DNA of 40,685 nucleotides from assembly GCA_937950315.1 (NCBI GenBank), contig CALFDU010000074.1, positions 1-40,685 of the forward strand, written 5' to 3'. Positions within the stretch are counted from its first letter, which is position 1, and every line of letters begins with the position of its first letter. Of this stretch, positions 18,566 through 28,600 are shown piece by piece. This DNA comes from an uncultured Saprospiraceae bacterium (GTDB lineage: Bacteria; Bacteroidota; Bacteroidia; Chitinophagales; Saprospiraceae). Position numbers and translations under genes: made by a program. The notes under the pieces were generated by a model. That model did not search any database. It was not told the DNA's origin and saw only the letters and a list, made by a program, of their open reading frames with translations.

Positions 18566-19079
18566 GTAAGAAAATTTCTTTCAAGTCATTCGCGTCTTCT
18601 GGCTTCATTCTACCGCTTAAAATCAATCGCAATTCGCGACGTCGTGTTGCTGCTTCGTATTTAGCTTTCTCTGAAGGATTCTCAGGACTGATTTTATGTA
18701 CCTTGATTGGTTTCATTGTCTCTGCATTCAATGCTACGAATGAAAAATAAGCATGATTGGATTTACGTAGGTTGGCTCCGGTAATTTCTGCTACTTGAAC
18801 TTCTACATACACCTCCATGGAAGTATTGAAGGCTCTTGTCAATATTGCCGTGATGGTAATCACATTCCCAAGTTTGATAGGAAGGTCAAATGAAACATGA
18901 TCCACAGAGGCTGTAACAACATGCGCTTCTGCATGCTTGGCTGCACAGACTCCTGCAGCAATATCCATCCACCTCATCAAGTTTCCTCCCATTAAGTTTC
19001 CCAATGGATTGGTGTCATTGGGCATGATCATCTCTGTCATGATTGTCTTTGATTCTTCTACTCTTTTTTCTTTTATCAT
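18558..19079 (-). CDS. Acyl-CoA thioesterase, hotdog fold
   Basis: Hydrolyses acyl-CoA to free acid and CoA. 173 residues with one hotdog domain: the segment NPLGNLMGGNLMRWMD (N24 to D39) matches the family's catalytic Asn/Asp region, followed by VTASVDHVSFDLPIKLGN and the central strand VYVEVQVAE. The C-terminal 40 residues are a basic helical tail. Chain-length preference cannot be read. The start overlaps the lipB stop in a TAATG, so the two are translationally coupled; both handle acyl groups, though a direct functional link is only suggestive. Confidence 0.9.
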   Translation of the reverse strand: MIKEKRVEESKTIMTEMIMPNDTNPLGNLMGGNLMRWMDIAAGVCAAKHAEAHVVTASVDHVSFDLPIKLGNVITITAILTRAFNTSMEVYVEVQVAEITGANLRKSNHAYFSFVALNAETMKPIKVHKISPENPSEKAKYEAATRRRELRLILSGRMKPEDANDLKEIFLPS

Positions 19080-19801
19080 TATAATGCTTTGATAATTTCA
19101 AATCCAAATACTTTTTCAAATGAGGAAAGTAAGGTTGGAATAACTTCTTTTATAGAAACAGGTTTCATTAATTCTTTAGAAAGGGAACTCACATCTTTTT
19201 CTTTTTCATCAATTCCGCAAGGTATAATCCCTTTAAAATATTCTAGATCTGTATGAATATTTAAAGCAAATCCATGGAGACTTACCCACCTGCTCATATG
19301 CACGCCGATGGCACACAATTTCCTCTGATCTTCCCCACTTTCTACCCATACACCCGTAAAGTCATTGACCCTTTTACCTTGAATTCCATATTCATTTAAA
19401 AAAAGAATAATCGCCGCTTCGATATCACGCACATATTTGTGAACATCGTGATAATAATTATCTAGATCTAAAATAAGGTAGCCCGTAATCTGTCCAGGGC
19501 CATGAAAAGTGATATCTCCGCCCCTATTTATCTTAAAAAACTCAATATTTTTAGCTTTTAAAGAGGCATCTGACTCTAGTAAATGATCAATTGATCCCGA
19601 TTTTCCGAGTGTATAAACGGGATTATGCTCGCATAGAATAAAATGTCCTGGAGGATTTATCAGCTGATTAAATGCATCTTTTCCGGCATTTTTGCGTTTA
19701 CTTTGTATTAAACTCCTTTGAAGGGACTTCTGGAAGTCCCAAACATCAGAATACGTTAAATTAGAAAGATGATGATATTGAACCTTAAGGTTCTTTTTCA
19801 T
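19079..19801 (-). CDS. lipB: Octanoyltransferase LipB
   Basis: Transfers octanoyl from acyl carrier protein to lipoyl domains, the first step of lipoate synthesis. 240 residues. Motifs: LCEHNPVYTLGKSG, GGDITFHGPGQITGYLILDL, the catalytic Lys161 in KLCAIGVHMSRW, HGFALNIHTDL, and the catalytic Cys195 in GIIPCGI. Full-length and apparently intact. First gene of a two-gene unit with the acyl-CoA thioesterase. A -7 element lies just upstream, back to back with one for the divergent redoxin gene. lipA is not in the window. Confidence 0.96.
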   Translation of the reverse strand: MKKNLKVQYHHLSNLTYSDVWDFQKSLQRSLIQSKRKNAGKDAFNQLINPPGHFILCEHNPVYTLGKSGSIDHLLESDASLKAKNIEFFKINRGGDITFHGPGQITGYLILDLDNYYHDVHKYVRDIEAAIILFLNEYGIQGKRVNDFTGVWVESGEDQRKLCAIGVHMSRWVSLHGFALNIHTDLEYFKGIIPCGIDEKEKDVSSLSKELMKPVSIKEVIPTLLSSFEKVFGFEIIKAL

Positions 19802-19803
19802 TG

Positions 19804-19811
19804 TACTTTTG
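19804..19811 (+). promoter_or_regulatory. Candidate -7 element for the redoxin-dockerin gene
   Basis: TACTTTTG, an exact TAnnTTTG match, ends 28 bases before the ATG at 19840. A TTG at 19778-19780 lies 23 bases upstream, at the edge of the accepted spacing. It overlaps the lipB start region. Confidence 0.45.
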
Positions 19812-19821
19812 TGTTTGATTA

Positions 19822-19829
19822 CAAATGTA
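19822..19829 (-). promoter_or_regulatory. Candidate -7 element for lipB
   Basis: The minus strand reads TACATTTG, an exact TAnnTTTG match, 20-28 bases upstream of the lipB ATG. No clear -33 box. Ten bases separate it from the opposing element. Confidence 0.45.
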
Positions 19830-19839
19830 ATTTCATGTT

Positions 19840-20877
19840 ATGAGAAATCTGCTTTTATCCTCATTTATTATACTTTTTAGCCTTTCGGCAAATGCTCAGT
19901 TTGCTCCAGATTTTACTGTCACGGATACAAACGGCGAAGAGCACAATTTATATTCAGATTATTTAGACCAAGGTAAAACGGTAGTGATTAAGTTCTTTTT
20001 TGTAGGATGTCCGCCGTGTACAGCGATCGCGCCAGACGTTCAGGCTCTGTATGAGTCTTTTGGTGCTGGAAACAATGATGTTGAATTTTTTGAATTTAGC
20101 ACACAATCTTCTAATACGGATGCAGCCATTAATAATTATTTGGGTGGTCTTAATGTAACGATACCCGCTTCTGGGCAAGGAGGTGGATTTGAGGCAGGAG
20201 ATCCTTACAGAAGTGGAGATTTTGGTACTTTCTTTGGGACTCCAGCATTTGCGGTTATCGCACCTGATAGAAATGTGGTGTATTTCCGAAGTACAGGAAA
20301 TCTTACTCAAGTGACCGATGCAATCCTTGAAACAGGCGCTATGATGGTTGAGGAAGAAGAGGAAGAGGAAGAAGAAGTAGAACCGACGGTCTTCAATTTT
20401 GAATTTACAGATGCGCTTGGAGATCCAGTAGATAATGTTGTCGTGACACTTGAAGATGCTAGTGCAAGCAACAATACGAGTTATGTGATAAATACCAACT
20501 CCTTAAACGAAGTAGAAATCACAAATTTTGAAGAGGAATTTCCAGGCATTACTACGCCAGTATTCAGGTTTGAAAATACAGGACCTGCCAATGAAGGTCT
20601 TAGTATCATCGATTTACTAACAATACAAAGGCATATTCTGGACTTAGAACCGTTTACTGATCCTGATCTCATTGATGCGGCAGATGTAAACACCAATGGT
20701 TCGATCTCAGTGACAGATATAATTACGATTCAACGGTTGATCCTAAATCTTACGGATGAGTTTCCTGGAGGAGTAGATCCATGGATTATTAAGCAAAACA
20801 ATATTCCACTAACGCTAAGTCCTGGCAACACCATTGACATTGAAGTCGAAATGGTGAAGCGTGGTGACGTACGCTAA
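19840..20877 (+). CDS. Secreted thioredoxin-like protein fused to a dockerin-like domain
   Basis: 345 residues. After a signal peptide (LLLSSFIILFSLSANAQ), residues 21-168 are a TlpA/redoxin-type thioredoxin fold with the active site C57-P-P-C60 in FFFVGCPPCT and cis-Pro135 in FFGTPAFAVI. A run of nine Glu (171-179) links it to a beta-rich stretch and then a dockerin-like region (about 248-305). That has two IQR(H/L)IL helices and one good calcium loop, D282-V-N-T-N-G-S-I-S-V-T-D293; the first loop is degenerate. No T9SS sorting domain follows. It should act outside the cytoplasm as a disulfide oxidoreductase tethered through the dockerin-like part. It overlaps the convergent OppA-like gene by four bases. 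Confidence 0.88.
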   Translation: MRNLLLSSFIILFSLSANAQFAPDFTVTDTNGEEHNLYSDYLDQGKTVVIKFFFVGCPPCTAIAPDVQALYESFGAGNNDVEFFEFSTQSSNTDAAINNYLGGLNVTIPASGQGGGFEAGDPYRSGDFGTFFGTPAFAVIAPDRNVVYFRSTGNLTQVTDAILETGAMMVEEEEEEEEEVEPTVFNFEFTDALGDPVDNVVVTLEDASASNNTSYVINTNSLNEVEITNFEEEFPGITTPVFRFENTGPANEGLSIIDLLTIQRHILDLEPFTDPDLIDAADVNTNGSISVTDIITIQRLILNLTDEFPGGVDPWIIKQNNIPLTLSPGNTIDIEVEMVKRGDVR

Positions 20878-22475
20878 TTTTTAGAAATATTTTCAACGAA
20901 AGGTAAATTATTCAGACTGTGCTGCATTCCCTTAATGGATTTGGAGTAGAAGTTGGAAGATTGGTCATAGAATAGAAAAATGACAGGAGATTCCTCAATG
21001 AGAATGCTGTCCATGTTTCTAAAAATCTTGTTTCTATTTTCGTCGTCCAATGCTAAATTACTTTGTCCATATAGGTCATCAAATTCATTGTTTCTGAAAC
21101 GAGTGTAATTCGGAGGAGCATTATTTTTGCCATAAAATACGGACATAAAGTTCTCCGTATCCAGATAATCACCAATCCATGATGCGCGGAATAATTTAAT
21201 ATTCCCTTTTCTCATTCCTTCTCTCAAAATAGAACTTTCGAGTACTTCTATTTTTGTAGGTATACCCAATTGCTCCCATTGTTTAGAAACAAAAAGCATA
21301 ATATCAGCATAAGGTTGGTTGGTATAAATGACAATAGGATCCATCTTCTGAAGGTCAACACCAGAAGCATTTAGATGCGCATTTGCCTTTTCAACATCGT
21401 ATGGATATCCTACCAGATCATCTCGAAAACTAGCAAGTCCTTTGGGCGTAAATCCACTATTGGCGGGATGTCCTACATCATTTCTCAATGTTTTCATCAT
21501 CAACTCTTTGTTGATACCATAGTTCAAGGCTTTCCTAAAATCTTTATTATGCAAAGGATCATCCGGCTCTAGCAATTCCATATTAATGCCGATATACTCA
21601 GTATTCAAATACGCTGATTTTACAAAAGTTATTTCATCGTGATGTCTGTTTTGTAATTTGCCTTGTGGCGTCAACATTTCATTAATGAACGAAGATTCCA
21701 AACCGGAGACCAGATCTAGATTGCCATTCAACAATTCTAAAAATGCAATTTTCCTATCAACGATAAAATCTATTTTTATTCCATCTATATTTCCAAGACT
21801 ACTCCAGTATTCATCATTCTTTAATAAGAACAAATTTTGGTTTTTGATCCACTTCTTAAATTTAAAAGGACCAGAACCGATGGGATTGTTTTTCCAATCA
21901 GAACCATAATATTCAACTGCTTCTTTGGGCACGATAGAACAATATTGCATGGTCAAAATTGACAACATAGGTCTGAATGGCTTCTTTAATTTAATCAAGA
22001 ATACAGAGTCATTCTTTGCCTCAAAGGGATTTTGCTCTGCCACATTATTTTCAAAAATCCAGGAACCAGGAGAATTTACATCTGTATCAAGGATTCTTTT
22101 CAAACTGTATTCAACATCGTACGCCGTCAAAATTCGAGTGCTGTCCTTTCCAAAGCATCCATGTTTATGAAACTCAATGTTGTCTTTGAGGACAAAGCTA
22201 TATTCCAGTCCATCTTCAGATATTTCCCAACTTTTGGCAGCAGAAGGGATAATTTGAGAGTTTTCGTCGGTGCTTACCAACGTATTAAAAATATGGCTGC
22301 TGATCCACATAGAGCTCAAACTTTTCGCGAAGGCAGGATCTAAAGAATTGGGGTGATTGACAAGATTGTACTTAAAAACAGAATAAGGATTGACCTCCTC
22401 CTTACATGATTTTAAGCAGATAGCAGCGCCCATCAAGCAAACCAACCATAGAAGTCGAATTGTTGTTTTTTCCAT
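20874..22475 (-). CDS. OppA/DppA-like peptide-binding lipoprotein
   Basis: 533 residues of the SBP_bac_5 family, which binds oligopeptides or similar ligands for ABC import. The N-terminus is a lipoprotein signal with a lipobox ending LKSC (Cys24), so it is membrane-attached. Family features: LVNHPNSLDPAFAKSLSS, WEISEDGLEYSFVLKDNIEFH, AYDVEYSLKRILD, NPIGSGPFKFKKW, and FRKALNYGINKELM. No permease or ATPase genes lie beside it, so it is an orphan component or works with a transporter elsewhere. The start is ATG at 22475; the upstream gap contains a 23-base palindrome. Confidence 0.93.
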   Translation of the reverse strand: MEKTTIRLLWLVCLMGAAICLKSCKEEVNPYSVFKYNLVNHPNSLDPAFAKSLSSMWISSHIFNTLVSTDENSQIIPSAAKSWEISEDGLEYSFVLKDNIEFHKHGCFGKDSTRILTAYDVEYSLKRILDTDVNSPGSWIFENNVAEQNPFEAKNDSVFLIKLKKPFRPMLSILTMQYCSIVPKEAVEYYGSDWKNNPIGSGPFKFKKWIKNQNLFLLKNDEYWSSLGNIDGIKIDFIVDRKIAFLELLNGNLDLVSGLESSFINEMLTPQGKLQNRHHDEITFVKSAYLNTEYIGINMELLEPDDPLHNKDFRKALNYGINKELMMKTLRNDVGHPANSGFTPKGLASFRDDLVGYPYDVEKANAHLNASGVDLQKMDPIVIYTNQPYADIMLFVSKQWEQLGIPTKIEVLESSILREGMRKGNIKLFRASWIGDYLDTENFMSVFYGKNNAPPNYTRFRNNEFDDLYGQSNLALDDENRNKIFRNMDSILIEESPVIFLFYDQSSNFYSKSIKGMQHSLNNLPFVENISKN

Positions 22476-22500
22476 TTTTAGGTAAATTTTAACACATAAT

Positions 22501-22523
22501 AACCAACTGACTATCAGTTAGTT
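22501..22523. promoter_or_regulatory. Palindromic candidate operator
   Basis: AACCAACTGA and TCAGTTAGTT are inverted repeats with 9 of 10 matching positions around a 3-base centre (CTA). The site lies between the divergent OppA-like gene (starting 25 bases away) and the giant HYR gene. Its size and symmetry suit a TetR-type dimer, but no such regulator is in the window. Confidence 0.45.
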
Positions 22524-22653
22524 AGAATAAAATTACTCTTTTAAAAAGTTAATAAAAACATTTGCGGGAAGCATCTTAATAACACCATACGTATAAGAGA
22601 TGTATCACAGTTTTAATCAGCTGAGATTATTTATTCTAACCAAATTTAAAGAA

Positions 22654-25600
22654 ATGAATTTTTTTATCCGAAGGTTCTGGCGAATCTCATTGATGGCAAC
22701 AGTTTTTTGCTTGCTTCAATCAGGCGCCATTCATGCGTCTGACGATTCCTATCAATGCATAGATGCCAACCTTGATAAAGAACAACTAGCGTTGATGCTT
22801 GAGTGCGGAACAGCACCAGTTATCACTTGTCCATCTATATATTACGATTGTCCTGGAGGGCAACTCGATCCAATATATACTGGATATGCAACAGCAATAG
22901 CAGGTGATGCTGATTGCCCAGCACCAGTTGTTACTTACACCGACGAAGTAGTTGTAAATACAGCATGCCATTACGAAGTTCACAGAACTTGGACTGCTGA
23001 ATACCCTGGAAATTCCAATCCTTGGTTATTTGCAGATTGTACTCAGATATTATACTTATTTGACACAAGTAGTCCCCTTATTAAAAATTGCCCATCGGAC
23101 ATCACGATTCCTATGAATGGCGATTGTGTAGGTATAGCAACGTGGAATGAGCCAGTATACACAGACAATTGTGGAGTAAGTGCAGTGAGTTCTGATTATG
23201 TAAGTGGCACAGCGTTTCCGGAAGGTGTTACTACTGTTACCTATACGGTATCTGACAACTGCGGAAACACCAACACTTGTAGTTTTGATGTAACTGTAAA
23301 TGGAGCATGTTGTTTAGAAGCACCTACCGTAAGTTGTCCAGCGGATATAACCATCTGTCCTGGTGGAGCAATAAGCTACCACCCTTCTGTTACTGGCTTT
23401 GCTACAGTAACAACAGCGCCTGGATGTCCTACCAACCCGATTTTAACTTGGAGTGACGATATACAGTCTATTGCTTCTTGTCCTAATGGTAAGATCATAA
23501 CAAGAACATGGACAGCTATGGATCCGGTTGATCCATCGAAGTTTACAACTTGTATTCAGATGATTTCTATGATTGACACTGAACAACCGACAACTATTAG
23601 TTGTCCAACAAGTATGACAATACATACAGAAGATCCAAATGGTGCAGTAGCTACATGGAATGATCCTGTGTTTGAAGATAATTGCGGAATATCAGGAGTT
23701 AATCCATCACACTTAAGTGGGAGTTTGTTTCCAGAAGGATGCACAACCGTAGCGATTTCTGCATTTGACAACTGTGGTAATTTTGTGAATTGTTCATTTG
23801 AGGTCTGCATTGTTGTAGATAAATGTGAAGTGGCTCCAATTATCATTTGTCCTCCTAATAGAACCCTTTGTCCAGGAGGAGGCCCAGAGGCTTACCACCC
23901 AGATAGAATTGGATATGCAACAGCTACAGCAGGTGGTGCATTTTGCGATGCACCAATAGTAACTTGGGAAGATTTGATCATCAATAGTCCAGTGTGTCCA
24001 AATGGAATGCAAGTAAAAAGAACATGGACAGCTTCTGATCCTGAAAATTCAGCGCTTAAAAATTCATGTTTGCAAATTATCGATATTGAAGACATAAGTC
24101 TTCCTATCGTTGACATTTGCGGAAGCGATATAACCCTCCAAGCTTCAGATAGTAATGGAGCAATTGTTACATATGTGGAACCAAGTTTTTCAGACAATTG
24201 CGGAATTGCAAATGTTTCATCAAGCAGCAACAATGGGGATTTATTTCCAATAGGAATTACTGAGGTAACTTATACTGCTTCAAACAATTGCGGAAATACA
24301 GTTTCTTGTTCATTCAATGTAGTGGTTTCTCCACCAGAATGTATGACTGCACCAATCATTTTATGTCCAGCAGATATTACCACTTGTGTTGATGCAGATA
24401 CGCATCCAAATGCATTGGGTTTCGCTACTGCAACAGCAAGTGGAACCAATTGTGATGCCCCTATTATTTCATGGTCTGATTACATTCAACCGACTGCAAA
24501 GTGTGCAGGTGCATTGGTCATTACCAGAACTTGGACTGCAGAAGATCCAAACAACAGTTCGCTTTCAACAAGTTGTGAGCAATTGATTACAACACAAGAT
24601 CATGTAAACCCAATACTAACAAATTGTCCAACCAACATTTCTGTGATCGCACAAAATTTTGGTTGCGAAGCAATAGTGAATTGGACAGCACCGACAGCAA
24701 CAGACAATTGTGACTTGGCATCAGTAGTTTCTACTCATGCACCAGGTGATACATTTTCTGCTGGCAATACAACAGTCACCTATACAGCAACCGATGCTTG
24801 TGGAAATGCATCTACATGTTCGTTTACCGTCATTGTGACATGTGCAAACATCCCATGTAGCGTAGCACCAATCATCAACTGTCCAGCTGATTATTCAGCT
24901 TGTCCTGGAGCTTCAATTGCTCCAAATGTGACTGGTTATGCAACAGCAACAGCAGGATTGACTGCCTGTGATGATCCAATTGTATCATTTACTGATGCAG
25001 TTGTAAATTCAGGACCATGTCAAGACGCAAAAACAATACATAGAACTTGGACAGCAACTGATCCGTATGATGCAACAGTATCTACTAGTTGCGTACAAGT
25101 ACTTACTTTAAATGACACTACTCCGCCGGTTGTGACCAATTGCCCTGCAGATATTTCATTATTGGGCGATATCAATTGTCAAGCAGTTGCAACATGGGTT
25201 GCACCAGTAAGTTCTGACAATTGTGGAGCTCCGACAGTGAGCACAACACATCCTTCAGGGTCAACATTCAACTGCGGTACAACAACAGTTACTTATACTT
25301 TCACAGATGCATGTGGCAATTCTACTTCATGTTCATTTAATGTAACTGTTACGAGTGTAAGTTTTGGATGTGCAGTAGATCCAGTGATAAATTGCCCAGC
25401 GGATTATTATGGTTGCGTGGGTACATCTAGTCACCCTTCAACAACTGGTTTTGGTTCGTCAACACCTGGTCTTGGTTCTTGTGATATGCCAATCACTACT
25501 TATGCTGATGCAGTTATCAGCAGTGGTCCATGCGCTGGCGCTCAAGTGATCCATAGAACATGGACAGCGACTGATCCAAACGATGCAACAGTCAGTAGTT

Positions 25601-28600
25601 CTTGTGTTCAAGTAATTGCATTACATGATGACCTCGCGCCGATTGTAAATTCTTGCCCAAGCAATATTTTATTGACTGGAGATTCAAATTGTCAAGCGGT
25701 TGCAACATGGAATGAACCAATTGTGACTGATAATTGTGGAATAGAAAGTATAAGTTCAACACATAGTTCTGGATCTGTATTTGGAAATGGAACAACCACG
25801 GTTACCTATACAATTACAGATAATTGTGGTCATGTTTCTACCTGTTCGTTTACTGTGACAGTAACATGTGCAGCAACCTGTGAGGCTCCAATCATTTCAT
25901 GCCCAGGATTTTTCTCAGCATGCCCAGGAACAAGTACTGATCCAGCTACGACTGGATACCCTACTGTAAGTCCTGGATCTGCAGATTGTGGAACTCCAAT
26001 ACTTACTTATGCAGACCAGATCCAAAGTACTGGCCCTTGCGCTGGAGCTACCTATATTTTTAGAATATGGACGGCAACGGATCCTGACAATGCAATGAAC
26101 TTTAGTCAGTGTGTTCAAGCTATTAATTTAGAAGACAATGCCGCACCTGCATTAAGTTCTGGACCATCAGACATTGTACTTAATGGAGATGCAAACTGCC
26201 AAGCAGTGGCAACATGGAGTGCGCCAGTATATACAGACAATTGTGGTATAGCTACCATTAACTCTAACTTAGCTTCAGGTTCGACATTCGGATCAGGAAC
26301 TACAACAGTTAGTTATACGGTTACAGATTATTGTGGAAATGCTTCTAATTACAATTTCAATGTGACAGTAAATTGTACCATTGCAGATTGTCTTGCTGCA
26401 CCAATTTTAAATTGCCCAGCAGATTGGAATTCATGTCCAGGTTCAGCATCACATCCAAGTACCACAGGATTTGCTTCCGCAACTCCAGGAAGTGCTGATT
26501 GTGATACGCCAATCGTAACATACAGTGATCAAGTTGTCAGTACAGGACCATGTAACGGTGCTACACTGATATACAGAACATGGACTGCAACAGATCCATC
26601 AAACAATACAAATAAAACGAGTTGTGTTCAGACTATTAGTCTTGCGGATACAACTGCGCCTACAGTGGTTTCTTGCCCAGATAATATTGCAGTCCTTGCC
26701 GGAGCGAGTTGCTCTGCACCTGTAACATGGGTTGAGCCTATTGCTACCGACAATTGTGGAATTGCAAGCATAAGTTCAAATTATGCATCAGGTTCTGAAT
26801 TTGCTACAGGAACATCGACTGTTGTTTATACTATCACAGATAACTGTGGAAATGTTACCAATTGTTCATTCAACGTAACCATTTCATGCAGCAATCAAGG
26901 ATGTAGTCTTCCTCCAGTAATTAATTGCCCTGCTGACTATTCGGCATGCGTAGGAAGTGGAATAAATCCTAGCACAACCGGTTATGCAACAGCAACTGCT
27001 GGATTGGCATCGTGTGATGCTCCAGTTGTGACATTCTTTGATACAGTGATTAGTACTGGACCTTGTGCTGGAGCACAAGTAATAAGTAGAAAGTGGATCG
27101 CAACTGATCCAAATAACTCTTCTGTATTTACTAGCTGCACACAGACTATTTCTGTTGGAGATAGTCAGGCACCAACATTTGTGTACTGTCCTGAAGATAT
27201 GACCATTGATGGCGGACCATGGTGTGATGGAATTGCAACATGGAGTGCTGTAACAGCCACAGACAATTGTAGTTTACCAACAATTACTTCTACACATACA
27301 TCAGGTGAGCTATTGGATGAAGGAGTAACCACCGTAACATATACAGCGACTGATGATTGTGGCAATACAGCTCAATGCTCATTCAACATCACGGTAGAAT
27401 GTAACAATGTATGTGATCAAGCACCAATGATCAATTGCCCAGCAAATGTTTCATTGTGCCCGGGCAGTTCATATACGCCTTCACAGACAGGTTATGCAAC
27501 TGCAACCAGTGGACCAAATTGTGGAACACCAACCATTACATACAATGATATTATTGCTTCTAATGGTACATGTGGTGATAAAGTGATACACAGAGTATGG
27601 ACTGCAACAGAGCCATTGGCCTTAAACCTAAGCTCAAGTTGCACACAGATAATTACATTGGCAGACAATTTTGCTCCAGGTATCTGGGATTGCCCAGCAG
27701 ATTTAACTGTAGCAGCAGGACAACCAGCATACTGGATTGAGCCAATTGCAGATGACAATTGTAGCTTATCTTCATTTGTTTCTACGCACGCTAGCGGTAC
27801 AGTATTTTCTGCTGGAACAACAACCGTTTCGTACACGGCAACGGATGTTTGCGGAAACATTTCTACTTGTGCATTCAATGTAACGACAACGGGACCAGCA
27901 GGAAATCTCACTTGTCCAAACGATATCGTGAAGAGTTGCGGAGCCAATGGGGGTGCATATGTCAACTGGACACCACCTACATTTAGTGGAACGTGTAATT
28001 CAGGCTGTAGTTCAGGCAACTACATCCCAGGATTTATTTACATGGGATCATTTGGAGGTAGCCAATATTACTGTTCAATCAACCCTGCTACTTGGCCACA
28101 AGCGGAGGCTGCTAGTATTGCCAATGGCGGACATCTAGCAAGTATCAATAATGCTGAAGAAAATGCTTTCTTGGCAAATGTGTTGATCAACCAAACAGCT
28201 TGGATTGGATTTAATGATAAGGACAATGAAGGAATATTCACATGGTCAAATGGTGACCCAGTTACCTATACAAACTGGTTTACTGCACAGCCAAACGATT
28301 ATAATTACAACCAAGATTATGTAGGCTTGATGCCAGATGGATTTTGGAATGATGAATACAATTACTCTTCATTAGAATACATCATGGAAATATCTTGTGA
28401 TCCTGTTACACAAACAGGAGGAAAAGCACCAGGTAGTTTCTTTGAAGTTGGAACACACACTATCTCTTATGCAGTTGATGCAGCATGTGGAGGAGCAACG
28501 TGTTCATTTACTGTAACTGTTGAGCCATCATTGACTTTGGAATGTCCAAATGACATTGTGATTTCAGCAGCAGATGGAGAATCAGGAGCACATGTAAATT

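Noticed and set aside
22813-27906. Regular 0.5-kb periodicity as a possible CRISPR or mobile array
   Set aside because: All units are in one frame, with a period that is a multiple of three, and encode homologous protein domains.
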